Of a stretch of 64,000 bases of DNA, positions 25,743 through 36,624 are shown in pieces. The stretch is from Geodermatophilus sabuli (GTDB lineage Bacteria > Actinomycetota > Actinomycetes > Mycobacteriales > Geodermatophilaceae). Position 1 is the stretch's first letter, and each line of letters begins with the position of its first letter. The DNA lies in contig NZ_OBDO01000013.1 of assembly GCF_900215145.1 (NCBI RefSeq), forward strand, positions 1-64,000. Direction: 5' to 3'. The notes below the pieces were generated by a model. It was not told where the DNA came from, ran no database searches, and saw only the letters and a list, made by a program, of their open reading frames with translations. The translations under genes were made by a program, and so were the position numbers.

Positions 25743-26843
25743 GTGCACGTGATCCGGACGAGTCGTCGGCTGGCCGACGGCCGCGAGGTCCTCTACTTCG
25801 ACGCGGACGGTACGACGGCCGCGCGGACGGCCGAGGACCCGCGTGACCTCCCACCCGTGAGCACCCGCTCCCAGCTGCGGTGGGACCCGCTGCTCGGTGA
25901 GTGGGTGGTGCTCGCCTCGCACCGGCAGACCCGCACCTTCCTGCCGCCGGCCGACCAGTGCCCGCTGTGCCCGACCCGCCCCGGCCGCCCGCCGACGGAG
26001 GTGCCCGAGGCCGACTACCAGGTCGTGGTCTTCGAGAACCGCTTCCCGTCGCTGGCGACGGCCGTCGAGCGGGACGTGCCGGCGTCGGCAGCGGGGGCGC
26101 CGCTGACCGAGCTGCGGCCGGGTTTCGGCCGCTGCGAGGTGGTCGTCTTCACCAGCGAGCACGACCGCTCGTTCGCGACGCTGGACGCCGCACGGGCCCG
26201 GCTGGTCGTCGACGTGTGGGCCGAGCGGACCGCGGAGCTGTCGGGTATCGAGGGCGTGGCGCAGGTCTTCGTCTTCGAGAACTCCGGCGAGGAGATCGGG
26301 GTGACGCTGTCCCACCCGCACGGGCAGATCTACGCCTACCCCTTCGTGACGCCACGGGTGGAGAAGGTGCTGGCCTCCGTGGAGCGGCACCGGGTGCAGG
26401 CCGGCGGGGGCCTGTTCGCCGACGTCCTGGCCGCCGAGCGCAGCGGACCCCGCGTGGTGGCCGCCAACGAGCACTGGACGGCGTTCGTCCCCGCCGCGGC
26501 GCGCTGGCCCTACGAGCTGCAGCTGTTCCCGCACCGGCAGGTCCCCGACCTGCCCGCCCTCGCCGGCGAGGAGCGCGACGCGCTGGCCGAGGTCTACCTC
26601 GACGTCCTCGGGCGGTTCGCGCACCGCTTCGACACCCCGATGCCCTACATCGCCTCCTGGAACCAGGCGCCGGTGCACCGCGGCCGCGAGGACTGGTGGC
26701 TGCACCTGCAGCTGTTCTCGCTCCGCCGGGCCCCCGGCAAGCTCAAGTACCTCGCCGGCTCGGAGTCGGGGATGGGCGCGTTCATCAGCGACACGACGCC
26801 GGAGGACGTGGCCGAGCAGCTGCGGGCCGTGGTCCTCCCGTGA
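25743..26843 (+). CDS. galT: Galactose-1-phosphate uridylyltransferase
   Basis: A 366-aa Leloir enzyme exchanging UMP between UDP-glucose and galactose-1-phosphate. The zinc Cys pair is in QCPLCPTRP and the nucleophile His is in SHPHGQIYAYP. FENRFPSL and the late HLQLFSLRR complete the HIT-like fold. GTG 25743 is chosen because AGGAAGG ends five bases upstream; the frame open to 25668 overlaps the promoter. A TAGCGT box at 25693-25698 would give a 5' leader of about 40 nt, unlike the leaderless genes nearby. The stop overlaps galK (GTGA), so galTK is an operon. Confidence 0.95.
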   Translation: MHVIRTSRRLADGREVLYFDADGTTAARTAEDPRDLPPVSTRSQLRWDPLLGEWVVLASHRQTRTFLPPADQCPLCPTRPGRPPTEVPEADYQVVVFENRFPSLATAVERDVPASAAGAPLTELRPGFGRCEVVVFTSEHDRSFATLDAARARLVVDVWAERTAELSGIEGVAQVFVFENSGEEIGVTLSHPHGQIYAYPFVTPRVEKVLASVERHRVQAGGGLFADVLAAERSGPRVVAANEHWTAFVPAAARWPYELQLFPHRQVPDLPALAGEERDALAEVYLDVLGRFAHRFDTPMPYIASWNQAPVHRGREDWWLHLQLFSLRRAPGKLKYLAGSESGMGAFISDTTPEDVAEQLRAVVLP

Positions 26844-27997
26844 GGCAGGCGGACCGGGCACGCCAGGCCTTCGCGGAGGCGTTCGGCGGGCAGCCCGAGG
26901 GGGTGTGGGCCGCCCCGGGCCGGGTCAACGTCATCGGCGAGCACACCGACTACAACGAGGGCTTCGTGCTGCCGGTCGCGCTGCCGCAGACCACCCGCGC
27001 CGCCGTCGCCCGGCGCGACGACGGCGTGGTCGCCCTCGTCTCCCTGCAGCACCCGGGGGAGCGGGTCGAGGTCGCCGTCGCCGACCTGGCCCCCGGCCGC
27101 CCCGGCGGCTGGGCCGGGTATCCGGCAGGCGTCGTGGACGCGCTGCGCGACCGCGTGCCCGGCGGCCTCAGCGTGCTGGTCGACGGCGACGTCCCGTCCG
27201 GCATGGGGCTGTCGTCGTCGGCCGCGCTGTCCTGCTCGGTCGCCCTCGCGCTGCGCGACCTCGCCGCACCGGAGCTGGCCGTCGCCGACCTGGTCGACGT
27301 CGCCCGCCGGGCGGAGAACGACTTCGTGGGGGCGCCCACGGGCATCCTCGACCAGTCCGCGTCGCTGCTGTGCACAGCGGGGAACGCGCTGTTCCTCGAC
27401 ACCCGCGACCGCAGCAGCGAGCAGGTCCCGCTGGATCTCACGGCCGCCGGGCTCGAGCTGCTCGTCGTCGACACCGGGACGACGCACGACCACGCCACCG
27501 GCGGCTACGGCGACCGGCGCCGCGAGTGCGAGCAGGCCGCCGAGCGGCTCGGGGTGGTGGCGCTGCGCGACGTCCCCGACCTGGCGGGGCTGGCGCCGCT
27601 GGACGACGGCACGGCCGAGGGGGCGCTGCTGCTGCGCCGGGCGCGGCACATCGTCACCGAGAACGCGCGGGTGCTCGAGGTGGTGCGCACCCTGCGCGGG
27701 GACGACGGGCCGGCGGCGATCGGCCCGGTGCTCACCGCCGGCCACGCCTCGCTGCGTGACGACTTCGAGATCTCCACCGTCGAGCTCGACACCGCCGTCG
27801 CCACCGCGCTGGAGGTCGGCGCCGCGGGTGCCCGGATGGTGGGTGGCGGGTTCGGCGGCAGCGCGATCGTGCTGGTGGACGCCGAGCGGACCGCCGCTAC
27901 GGTGACGGCGATCACCGATCGCTTCGCCGTGGAGGGGTACCGAGCGCCGCGGACCTTCGCCGTCACCCCTGCTCCGGGGGCCCATCGGCTCGGCTGA
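26840..27997 (+). CDS. galK: Galactokinase
   Basis: A 385-aa GHMP kinase that phosphorylates galactose at C1. The galactokinase signature is GRVNVIGEHTDYNEGFVLP near residues 20-40. The ATP-binding GHMP motif is VPSGMGLSSSAALSCSVAL near residue 115, and the C-terminal GGGFGGSAIVL closes the fold. Residues E-H-T-D bind galactose in characterised homologues. The start GTG overlaps the galT stop. galE is not in the window. The converging ndgR ends 34 bp downstream without a clear terminator. Confidence 0.95.
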   Translation: MRQADRARQAFAEAFGGQPEGVWAAPGRVNVIGEHTDYNEGFVLPVALPQTTRAAVARRDDGVVALVSLQHPGERVEVAVADLAPGRPGGWAGYPAGVVDALRDRVPGGLSVLVDGDVPSGMGLSSSAALSCSVALALRDLAAPELAVADLVDVARRAENDFVGAPTGILDQSASLLCTAGNALFLDTRDRSSEQVPLDLTAAGLELLVVDTGTTHDHATGGYGDRRRECEQAAERLGVVALRDVPDLAGLAPLDDGTAEGALLLRRARHIVTENARVLEVVRTLRGDDGPAAIGPVLTAGHASLRDDFEISTVELDTAVATALEVGAAGARMVGGGFGGSAIVLVDAERTAATVTAITDRFAVEGYRAPRTFAVTPAPGAHRLG

Positions 27998-28031
27998 CTG
28001 CGAGACCCGGAGGAGGCTCCCCAGCGGGCGG

Positions 28032-28733
28032 CTACCGGGCGGCGCGGGAGATCGCGCCGGCCGCCTCGAGGACCGCACCGACGATCTCCGGAGCGGGACG
28101 CCGGCCCAGCCGCTCCACCGGACCCGAGATGGACACCGCCCCCAGCACCCCGCCGGCGGCGTCACGCACCGGCGCCGACAGCGAGGCCACCCCCGGCTCG
28201 CGTTCGGCCACGCTGTGCGCCCACCCCCGCCGGCGGACGTCGAGCAGCGTGCGGGCGGTGAAACTGGACGACGGGAGCAGCGGGGTGACCTCGTCGGCCG
28301 GCGCGAAGGCGAGCAGCGCGTGCGCGGCCGAGCCGGCGGTCATCGGCAGCCGCGCCCCGACCGGCACCGTGTCGCGCAGGCCGTGGGCGCGCTCGGCGGC
28401 GGCCAGGCACACCCGTGAGGTGCCGTCGCGCACGTAGAACTGGGCGCTCTCCCCGGTGGCGTCGCGCAGCGTCACCAGGTGCCGGCCGGCGACCTCGGCG
28501 AGGTCGGCGGTGCCTCGGCCCAGTTCGGCCAGCCCGGGCCCGGGCGCCCACGCCCCGACCGAGGTACGACGCACCAGGCGGTGGCCCTCCAGGGCGACGG
28601 CCAGCCGGTGGGCGGTGGCCCGGGGCAGGCCCGTGCGCTCGACCAGCTCGGCGAGGGTCGCGGGCTCCGCCGCGACGGCGCGGAGGATGGCCACTGCTTT
28701 GTCGAGCACGGCGACGGGGTTAGGCTGTCCCAC
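28032..28733 (-). CDS. ndgR: IclR-family regulator, NdgR-like
   Basis: A 233-aa IclR-type regulator. The winged helix-turn-helix is in residues about 10-65 ([26 protein letters not shown]). The effector domain includes [20 protein letters not shown] and [31 protein letters not shown] is very close to streptomycete NdgR, which controls leucine and other amino acid genes and is divergent from leuCD, exactly as here. GTG 28733 is chosen because the homologous N-terminus begins just before VAVLDKA and an AAGTAT box lies 6 bp upstream; ATG at 28754 would overlap that promoter. The ligand is not known from sequence. Confidence 0.88.
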   Translation of the reverse strand: MGQPNPVAVLDKAVAILRAVAAEPATLAELVERTGLPRATAHRLAVALEGHRLVRRTSVGAWAPGPGLAELGRGTADLAEVAGRHLVTLRDATGESAQFYVRDGTSRVCLAAAERAHGLRDTVPVGARLPMTAGSAAHALLAFAPADEVTPLLPSSSFTARTLLDVRRRGWAHSVAEREPGVASLSAPVRDAAGGVLGAVSISGPVERLGRRPAPEIVGAVLEAAGAISRAAR

Positions 28734-28815
28734 AGAGCAATACTTGCATCCCACACCATGAGATGGCCAGCAGGGCGCACCATGGGAGCGAGCCGCGAAC
28801 CAGGAGGGACCAGCC
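28734..28815. promoter_or_regulatory. Divergent ndgR / leuC control region
   Basis: The 82-bp spacer carries an overlapping pair of -10-like boxes: AATACT on the plus strand (28739-28744) and AAGTAT on the minus strand (28745-28740). leuC has AGGAGGGA at 28802-28809 as ribosome site and an approximate 65-nt leader. An NdgR operator is expected here by analogy, but I cannot identify a convincing inverted repeat. Confidence 0.45.
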
Positions 28816-30243
<1,428 letters not shown>

Positions 30244-30248
30244 CCCCG

Positions 30249-30866
30249 ATGGACGCCTTCACCACCCACACCGGCACCGCCGCCCCGTTGCGGCGGACCA
30301 ACGTCGACACCGACCAGATCATCCCGGCCGAGTACCTCAAGCGGATCACCCGCACCGGCTTCGAGGACGGCCTGTTCGTCTCCTGGCGCACCAACGAGCC
30401 GGACTTCGTGCTCAACCGGCCCGAGTACGCCGACGCGTCGATCCTGGTCGCCGGCCCGGACTTCGGCACCGGCTCCTCCCGGGAGCACGCCGTCTGGGCG
30501 CTGATGGACGGCGGCTTCCGGGTGGTCATCAGCTCCCGGTTCGCCGACATCTTCCGCAACAACTCGACCAAGGCCGGGCTGCTCACCGTGCTGCTGCCGC
30601 AGGCCGACGTCGAGGCGCTGTGGACGGCGATCGAGGCCGACCCCACCACCGAGGTGACCGTCGACCTGCAGGCCAAGGAGGTCACACACGAGCTCGGCGG
30701 CGACGTCGTCAGGATGCCGTTCGACATCGACGACTACACCCGATGGCGGCTGCTGGAGGGCCTCGACGACGTCGGCCTCACCGAGCGGCACCTGGCCGAC
30801 ATCGAGGCCTACGAGGCCACCCGGAAGCCCTGGCTGCCGAAGGCGCTGCCCGCCCTCCCCGCCTGA
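30249..30866 (+). CDS. leuD: 3-isopropylmalate dehydratase small subunit
   Basis: The 205-aa swivelling domain partner of LeuC. It opens [21 protein letters not shown], and the substrate loop region is [35 protein letters not shown] is the second conserved block. Length matches the bacterial type. Start ATG lies 6 bp after leuC. A bidirectional terminator follows, after which mycobacteria and streptomycetes commonly carry an HU gene that is absent here. Confidence 0.97.
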   Translation: MDAFTTHTGTAAPLRRTNVDTDQIIPAEYLKRITRTGFEDGLFVSWRTNEPDFVLNRPEYADASILVAGPDFGTGSSREHAVWALMDGGFRVVISSRFADIFRNNSTKAGLLTVLLPQADVEALWTAIEADPTTEVTVDLQAKEVTHELGGDVVRMPFDIDDYTRWRLLEGLDDVGLTERHLADIEAYEATRKPWLPKALPALPA

Positions 30867-30877
30867 GCGAGGCACCA

Positions 30878-30923
30878 GAGGCTCTCCCCACGGTTCCGTC
30901 GCTCGATCCGTGGGGAGAGCCTC
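30878..30923. terminator. Bidirectional terminator between leuD and mutT1
   Basis: A perfect 16-bp stem (30878-30893 with 30908-30923) and a 14-nt loop, between the converging stops at 30866 and 30931. No strong T-run on either side. Confidence 0.85.
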
Positions 30924-30930
30924 CTGCGCC

Positions 30931-31857
30931 TCAGCGGGGGCCGACCGCGCCGCCGTCCTCGGAGTCGGGGTCGAAGTCCCGGTAGTAGTCGGCCGCCAGC
31001 TCGCCGGGCCGACCGCCCAGCGCCCACGTGCTGCCCTTCGCCGCCGGCGGGTCCAGCCGCCCGGCGACGCCGGGCCAGCGCACGCCGAGGCTCAGGAGGA
31101 CCGACGGGATCGCCCCGCCCTGACTGCAGACGACGGTGACGCACGGTTCCCCGCGCGGCGCCAGCAGCCGCTCGACGACCGCCAGCCCGGCCTGCGGATC
31201 GGCGGCGAACTCCTCCTCGCCGAGCTCCGGGCAGTCCTCCACCGCGAGGCCCAGGTGCTCGGCCAGCGGCTCCACCGTCTCCCGGCAGCGGGTGCGCCGC
31301 GCGCTCAGCACCGCCGTCGGGGCGAACAGCGGCAGCACCTCCGCCAGCCGCCGCGCCTGCCGGCGACCCTTGCTGTCCAACGGCCGCTCGTCGTCGGCCC
31401 CGTGCCAGTCGGACTTGTTCCCGGCCCGGCCGTGCCGGACCAGCAGCAGGCTCGGCTCGCGCGGGACGCCGCTGCGGCCGAGGTCGGCCAGGACCGCCCG
31501 GTCGGGTTCGTGGCTGACCAGCGCGGCAGCGCCGTCCAGGGACAGCCAGCGCAGTTCGTCGACCTCGTCGTTCGCGCTGAACTCCCCGCCGACCACCCGC
31601 ATCAGCCAGTAGTCGACCCGCTTGGGGCCCTCGGCGACCTCGTACTCGGTGCGCACGCTGCGCCGTCCGGCGATGACGTCGAGCCCGGTCTCCTCGACCA
31701 CCTCCCGCACGGCGGCGATCAGCGGGTGTTCCCCGGCGCCCAGCTTGCCCTTGGGCAGCGACCAGTCGTCGTACCGCGGCCGGTGCACCACCGCCGTCTC
31801 GATGCCGCCGTCCCCAGCCGTGCGCCACAGCGCGCCGCCCGCGGCGCGGACGACCAT
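30931..31857 (-). CDS. mutT1: MutT1-like Nudix hydrolase fused to a histidine phosphatase domain
   Basis: A 308-aa two-domain protein. Residues about 1-135 form a Nudix domain with the full box GKLGAGEHPL...REVVEETGL. Residues about 150-300 form a phosphoglycerate-mutase-like domain starting LLLVRHGRAGNKSDW. In mycobacterial MutT1 the pair hydrolyses 8-oxo-(d)GTP stepwise and diadenosine polyphosphates, cleaning the nucleotide pool. ATG 31857 overlaps the ppk stop (ATGA), so MutT1 is made with polyphosphate kinase. This mutT1-ppk order is conserved in actinobacteria. Confidence 0.92.
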   Translation of the reverse strand: MVVRAAGGALWRTAGDGGIETAVVHRPRYDDWSLPKGKLGAGEHPLIAAVREVVEETGLDVIAGRRSVRTEYEVAEGPKRVDYWLMRVVGGEFSANDEVDELRWLSLDGAAALVSHEPDRAVLADLGRSGVPREPSLLLVRHGRAGNKSDWHGADDERPLDSKGRRQARRLAEVLPLFAPTAVLSARRTRCRETVEPLAEHLGLAVEDCPELGEEEFAADPQAGLAVVERLLAPRGEPCVTVVCSQGGAIPSVLLSLGVRWPGVAGRLDPPAAKGSTWALGGRPGELAADYYRDFDPDSEDGGAVGPR

Positions 31858-33941
31858 CAGGCGTCGCCGTTCGTGTGCGCGACGGTCAGGCGCATGAGCC
31901 CGGCCTGGTAGTCCCGGCCCTCCAGCCGGGTCCACGTGGCGTCGGGCGCGAGCTCCCAGCAGCGGACGTCGTCGGCCATCGCCTGGTCGAACACGTTCTC
32001 CAGCAGCCGCTGCGCCTGCTCGTCGCACACCTGCAGCAGCACCTCCACGCGGCGGTCGAGGTTGCGGTGCATGAGGTCGGCGCTGCCGATCCACCACTCG
32101 CCCTCACCGCCGTTGCGGAAGTTCAAGACCCGCGAGTGCTCGAGGAAGCGGCCGACGATGGAGCGCACCCGGATGTTCTCCGACAGCCCCGGGACGCCCG
32201 GGCGCAGCGAGCAGATGCCGCGGATGAACAGCTCCACGGGGACGCCCGCGTCCGAGGCCTCGTAGAGCGCGTCGATGATCCGCTCGTCGACCAGCGAGTT
32301 CATCTTGAACCGGATGCCGGCCGGCCGGCCGTCGGCGGCGTTGCGCGCCTCCCGGCGGATCCGTTCGATCAGGCCGTTGCGCACCCCGTGCGGAGCGACC
32401 ATCAGCCGGCGGTAGGTCGTCTGCCGCGAGTAGCCGGTGAGGGTGTTGAACAGGTCGGTGAGGTCGGCGCCCACCCGTGGGTCGGCGGTCAGGATGCCGA
32501 GGTCCTCGTAGGTGCGCGCGGTCTTCGGGTTGTAGTTGCCGGTGCCGATGTGGCAGTACCGGCGGATGACGCCGCCCTCCCGGCGGACGACGAGCGCCGT
32601 CTTGCAGTGGGTCTTGAGGCCCACCAGCCCGTAGACGACGTGGCAGCCGGCCCGCTCCAGCGACCGGGCCCAGGTGATGTTGGCCTCCTCGTCGAAACGG
32701 GCCTTGACCTCCACCAGGACGACGACCTGCTTGCCGGCCTCGGCGGCCTCGATGAGGGCGGTGACGATGGGGGAGTCGCCGGAGGTGCGGTACAGCGTCT
32801 GCTTGATCGCCAGCACGTCCGGGTCCGCGGCGGCCTGCTCGATGAAGCGCTGCACGCTGGTGGCGAACGAGTGGTACGGGTGGTGGACCAGGACGTCGCC
32901 CTCGCGCAGCGTGGCGAAGACGCTCTTCGGCGTCTCTCCCTCGGACAGCCGCGGGTGGGTGGCCGGCACGAACGGCTCGTCCTTGAGCTCGGGCCGGTCC
33001 AGGTCGTAGAGGGCCCACAGTGCCGCGAGGTCGAGCAGGCCGGGCACCTGGACGACGTCCTCCTTGTCGACCTCCAGCTCGTTGATGAGGACCTGCAGGA
33101 TCCGCGGGTCCATCGACTCGGCGACCTCCAGGCGCACCGCCGGGCCGAACCGGCGGCGGGCGAGCTCGCGCTCCAGGGCCTGCAGGAGGTCCTCGTCGCG
33201 GTCCTCCTCGACCTCGAGGTCGGCGTTGCGGGTGACGCGGAACAGGTGGTGGTCGAGCACGTCGAGGCCCGGGAACAGCTGGGGGAGGTGGGCGGCGATG
33301 AGGTCCTCGAGCGGGAGGAAGGTCGCCTCGGCGGCGGTGCCGTGCGCCGCGCCCGTGCCCACCGGCACGAACCGCGGCACGTTGTTGGGCACCTTCAGCC
33401 GCGCGAAGCGCGGGGCGCCGGTCTCGGGGTCGCGCACGGAGACGGCGAGGTTGAGCGAGAGACCGCTGATGTAGGGGAACGGGTGGGCCGGGTCGACCGC
33501 CAGCGGGGTGAGCACCGGGAAGACCTGGTCGCGGAAGTAGTCGCGCAGGCGGGTGACCTCGGTCTCGGCCAGCTCCCCCCAGTGCACGATCCGGATGCCC
33601 GCCTCCTCCAGTCGCGGGGTGATGTCCTTGGTGAAGACGTCGCCGTGCCGGTGGACCAGCTCGCGGGTGCGCGCGGTGACGAGGGCCAGCTGCTCGCGGA
33701 TGGTCAGCCCGTCGGGCGAGCGGACCGTGAGCCCGGTGCTCTGCCGGCGCTTCAGCCCGGCGATCCGCACCATGTAGAACTCGTCGAGGTTGCCGGCGAA
33801 GATCGCCAGGAACTTCACCCGCTCCAGCAGCGGGAGGGAGTCGTCCTCGGCCAGCTCGAGCACCCGGGCGTTGAAGTCCAGCCAGGACAGCTCGCGGTTG
33901 AGGAAGCGGTCGGCCGGCAGTGCTGGTCGCGGAGTCGCCAC
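31857..33941 (-). CDS. ppk: Polyphosphate kinase 1
   Basis: A 694-aa enzyme that reversibly makes polyphosphate from ATP via a phospho-histidine. N-terminal [22 protein letters not shown] and [16 protein letters not shown], a central [16 protein letters not shown] region, and the catalytic His in [13 protein letters not shown] are visible. [19 protein letters not shown] and [18 protein letters not shown] complete the PLD-like catalytic half. GTG 33941 begins right before the core; upstream frame (to 34064) overlaps fbiD's end. It lies 40 bp after fbiD and overlaps mutT1. Confidence 0.96.
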   Translation of the reverse strand: MATPRPALPADRFLNRELSWLDFNARVLELAEDDSLPLLERVKFLAIFAGNLDEFYMVRIAGLKRRQSTGLTVRSPDGLTIREQLALVTARTRELVHRHGDVFTKDITPRLEEAGIRIVHWGELAETEVTRLRDYFRDQVFPVLTPLAVDPAHPFPYISGLSLNLAVSVRDPETGAPRFARLKVPNNVPRFVPVGTGAAHGTAAEATFLPLEDLIAAHLPQLFPGLDVLDHHLFRVTRNADLEVEEDRDEDLLQALERELARRRFGPAVRLEVAESMDPRILQVLINELEVDKEDVVQVPGLLDLAALWALYDLDRPELKDEPFVPATHPRLSEGETPKSVFATLREGDVLVHHPYHSFATSVQRFIEQAAADPDVLAIKQTLYRTSGDSPIVTALIEAAEAGKQVVVLVEVKARFDEEANITWARSLERAGCHVVYGLVGLKTHCKTALVVRREGGVIRRYCHIGTGNYNPKTARTYEDLGILTADPRVGADLTDLFNTLTGYSRQTTYRRLMVAPHGVRNGLIERIRREARNAADGRPAGIRFKMNSLVDERIIDALYEASDAGVPVELFIRGICSLRPGVPGLSENIRVRSIVGRFLEHSRVLNFRNGGEGEWWIGSADLMHRNLDRRVEVLLQVCDEQAQRLLENVFDQAMADDVRCWELAPDATWTRLEGRDYQAGLMRLTVAHTNGDA

Positions 33942-33981
33942 GTGGTCATCGTGCCGCAGTCGGGTGAACAACGGGTGCCGG

Positions 33982-34626
33982 TCAGCAGGGCAGGAGACCG
34001 CCCGCGGCCACCAGCGCCGCGGTGTGTCGGCCGACGCCGAGGGCCACGGCGGCGCGCAGGTCACCGGCCGTGTCGACGTCGCGGGCCAGGCCCGGCCAGG
34101 CGCCGGTCAGCCGCACGGCGCCGCCGTCCCGGTGCCGGGCCGCGGACCCGGCGCCGAACGCGGGGGCGAGCTCCACCCCGGCCGCGGTCAGCAGCGTCGT
34201 CCCGGTGCCCTGGGCGTCCGGGACGAAGCAGCGCGGCGCCGTCGTCGCGGCGGTGGTCAGCGCGGCGGTGAGCTCCTCGGGCCGCAGCGCCGGCAGGTCG
34301 GAGGAGAGCGCGGCGACGGCCACGGCGCCCGTGGCGCGCGCGCCGTGGGCCAGCGCCGGGTTCAGCCCGCGGTCGGGCTCGTCGGGCACGGTGCGGGCGC
34401 CCAGGGAGGTGACGACGGCCGCGGCGTCCGGGTCGTCGGTGACCACCAGGACGTCGGAGACCGCGGTCGAGGCGAGCGCGGCCGCGACGGTGTCGGCGAG
34501 CAGGGCCAGCACCAGGCGGGCGTGCGCCGTGCCCGGCGGCCCGGCGGGGCCGCCGGTGAGGGGGGTCAGCCGGGTCTTGGCGACGGCCAGCCGCTTCGCC
34601 GGGACGACGACCGACCAGGAGGACAC
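33982..34626 (-). CDS. fbiD: Phosphoenolpyruvate (2-phospholactate) guanylyltransferase
   Basis: A 214-aa CofC/FbiD-type nucleotidyltransferase of coenzyme F420 synthesis; the actinobacterial enzyme uses phosphoenolpyruvate and GTP. It opens [17 protein letters not shown], has [13 protein letters not shown], and the acidic metal site lies in the [13 protein letters not shown] region. [11 protein letters not shown] is the late conserved loop. GTG 34626 is preferred because a CACATT box lies 6 bp upstream; GTG 34632 would fall directly against it. No other F420 gene (fbiA, fbiB, fbiC) is in the window, but the ppk-fbiD-gpsA-ddl order is the mycobacterial one. Confidence 0.9.
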   Translation of the reverse strand: MSSWSVVVPAKRLAVAKTRLTPLTGGPAGPPGTAHARLVLALLADTVAAALASTAVSDVLVVTDDPDAAAVVTSLGARTVPDEPDRGLNPALAHGARATGAVAVAALSSDLPALRPEELTAALTTAATTAPRCFVPDAQGTGTTLLTAAGVELAPAFGAGSAARHRDGGAVRLTGAWPGLARDVDTAGDLRAAVALGVGRHTAALVAAGGLLPC

Positions 34627-34789
34627 GCCCACAATGTGAGCACACCGCGCACGGTGCGGCGGCGGCCCGGCGCGGGCACGGAGGGACCGGCCGCACCCCG
34701 GTGGAGCGCGGGAGCGGGTGCAGGCCCGATCATGTACGCGGATCACACCCGTGCGGCAGGAGCGCGGGACCAGCAGGAGGGAGGGCGCG

Positions 34790-35605
34790 GTGAGCCACGA
34801 CCGGTTCCCGGAGGCCGGGGTCGCGCGCCGGTCCGGACGAGCGCCGTCCCGGTGGCGGACCCGCAAGCCCCTCCCGCCGGCGTTGTGGTTCTGCGTCGTC
34901 GTGGTCTACCCGGTCGCCTCGCTGCTGTTCCGGCTGCGCTACCGGTTCGCCGAGCGCTTCCCGCGGACGGGTCCGGTGATCGTGGTGGCCAACCACATCT
35001 CGATCCTCGACCCCCTCGCCTGCGCGCGGCTGGTCTGGGACTGCGGCCGGGTGCCGCACTTCCTGGCGAAGGCGTCGGTGTTCAAGGGGACCGCCGGGCG
35101 GATCCTGCGCGCCGCCGGCCAGATCCCGGTGGCGCGCGGCTCGGCGGAGGCGCGCTCGTCGCTGGCGGCGGCGGAGGCCGACCTCGCCGCGGGCAACGTC
35201 GTCGTCATCTACCCGGAGGGCTCGGTCACGCGCGATCCGGACTGGTGGCCGATGGAGGCCCGTACCGGGGTCGCCCGGCTGGCGCTGACCACCGACGCCG
35301 TCGTGCTCCCGGTCGCGCAGTGGGGCGCGCACCGGCTGCACGACTACCACGCCAAGAAGCTGCACCTGCGGCTGCGGGTGCCGACCGAGTACCTCGTCGG
35401 TGAGCCCGTCGACCTCGCCGCGCTGCGGGCGGAGCTGCGCGCCGGCCGTCCGATGACGGCCGAGCTGCTGCGCGAGGTCACCGACCGGATGATGGGCGCC
35501 GTGCGCGACCAGCTCGCCGAGGTGCGCGGGGAGCCGGCACCCGCGGTGTTCGCGCCGCACCCCCTGCGCACCCTGCCCGGCGACCTGCCGGGGAGCGCCG
35601 CGTGA
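34790..35605 (+). CDS. plsC: 1-acyl-sn-glycerol-3-phosphate acyltransferase
   Basis: A 271-aa PlsC-family acyltransferase making phosphatidic acid at the inner membrane. One hydrophobic segment ([16 protein letters not shown], about 30-46) precedes the catalytic NHISILD (HX4D) near residue 67. [13 protein letters not shown] is the glycerophosphate-binding motif. GTG 34790 has AGGAGGGAGG 5 bases upstream; the frame open to 34718 is not needed. It overlaps gpsA by 4 bp (GTGA), linking acyl-acceptor supply and acylation. It is divergent from fbiD over 163 bp. Confidence 0.92.
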   Translation: MSHDRFPEAGVARRSGRAPSRWRTRKPLPPALWFCVVVVYPVASLLFRLRYRFAERFPRTGPVIVVANHISILDPLACARLVWDCGRVPHFLAKASVFKGTAGRILRAAGQIPVARGSAEARSSLAAAEADLAAGNVVVIYPEGSVTRDPDWWPMEARTGVARLALTTDAVVLPVAQWGAHRLHDYHAKKLHLRLRVPTEYLVGEPVDLAALRAELRAGRPMTAELLREVTDRMMGAVRDQLAEVRGEPAPAVFAPHPLRTLPGDLPGSAA

Positions 35606-36624
35606 CCGGGTCCGTGCCGGGGCAGCACGGCCCCCGCGCCGCGGTCCTGGGTGCCGGCTCGTGGGGGACCACGTTCGCCAAGGTGCTGGCCGACGCCGGC
35701 TGCGCGGTGACGCTGCACGCCCGGCGCCCCGAGCTGGCCCGAGCGATCGGCGAGACCCGGGAGAACCCCGACTACCTGCCCGGCATCGCGCTCCCCGACC
35801 GGCTGCGGGCCACGACCGACCCGGCGGAGGCGCTGCGGGACGCGGAGATCGTCGTCCTCGCCGTCCCCTCCCAGTCGCTGCGCGACAACCTCGTCGAGTG
35901 GGCGCCGCTGCTGCCGGCCGACGCGGTGCTGCTGTCGCTGATGAAGGGGATCGAGCTCGGCAGCACCAAGCGGATGAGCCAGGTGATCTGCGAGATCACC
36001 GGTGCCGGCGCCGAGCGGGTGGCGGCGCTGTCCGGCCCGAACCTGGCGCGGGAGATCGCCGAGGAGCAGCCCGCGGCCACCGTCATCGCCTGCACGGACC
36101 AGGACCGGGCGGCGCAGGTGCAGGCCGCCTGCCACACCTCCTACTTCCGGCCCTACACCAACCGCGACCTCGTCGGCTGCGAGCTCGGCGGTGCGGTGAA
36201 GAACGTCATCGCGCTGGCCTGTGGCATCACCGAGGGCATGGGGTTCGGGGACAACACCAGGGCCTCGCTGATCACCCGCGGTCTGGCCGAGACCGCCCGG
36301 CTCGGCATGGCCCTCGGCGCGGAGCTGACCACCTTCGCCGGGCTGGCCGGCCTGGGCGACCTGGTGGCGACCTGCAGCTCGCCGCTGTCACGCAACCGCA
36401 CCTTCGGGGAGAAGCTGGGCCGCGGCATGACGCTGGAGGAGGTCCAGCAGACCACCCGGCAGGTCGCCGAGGGCGTCAAGAGCTGCCGGCCGGTGCTCGA
36501 CCTCGCCAGCGCGCACGGGGTGGACATGCCGCTCACCGAGGCCGTCGTCCGGGTCTGCCACGAGGGCGTCCCGGCGGCGCAGATGGTCAAGGAGATCATG
36601 TCCCGAGAGGCCAAGCCCGAGTGA
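35602..36624 (+). CDS. gpsA: Glycerol-3-phosphate dehydrogenase [NAD(P)+]
   Basis: A 340-aa enzyme reducing dihydroxyacetone phosphate to sn-glycerol-3-phosphate for phospholipids. The nucleotide motif [19 protein letters not shown] opens the protein. [29 protein letters not shown] and the catalytic Lys in [18 protein letters not shown] are diagnostic. The [19 protein letters not shown] block ends the helical domain. Start GTG overlaps plsC and its stop overlaps the next PLP gene (GTGA), making a three-gene coupled operon. Confidence 0.96.
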   Translation: MTGSVPGQHGPRAAVLGAGSWGTTFAKVLADAGCAVTLHARRPELARAIGETRENPDYLPGIALPDRLRATTDPAEALRDAEIVVLAVPSQSLRDNLVEWAPLLPADAVLLSLMKGIELGSTKRMSQVICEITGAGAERVAALSGPNLAREIAEEQPAATVIACTDQDRAAQVQAACHTSYFRPYTNRDLVGCELGGAVKNVIALACGITEGMGFGDNTRASLITRGLAETARLGMALGAELTTFAGLAGLGDLVATCSSPLSRNRTFGEKLGRGMTLEEVQQTTRQVAEGVKSCRPVLDLASAHGVDMPLTEAVVRVCHEGVPAAQMVKEIMSREAKPE

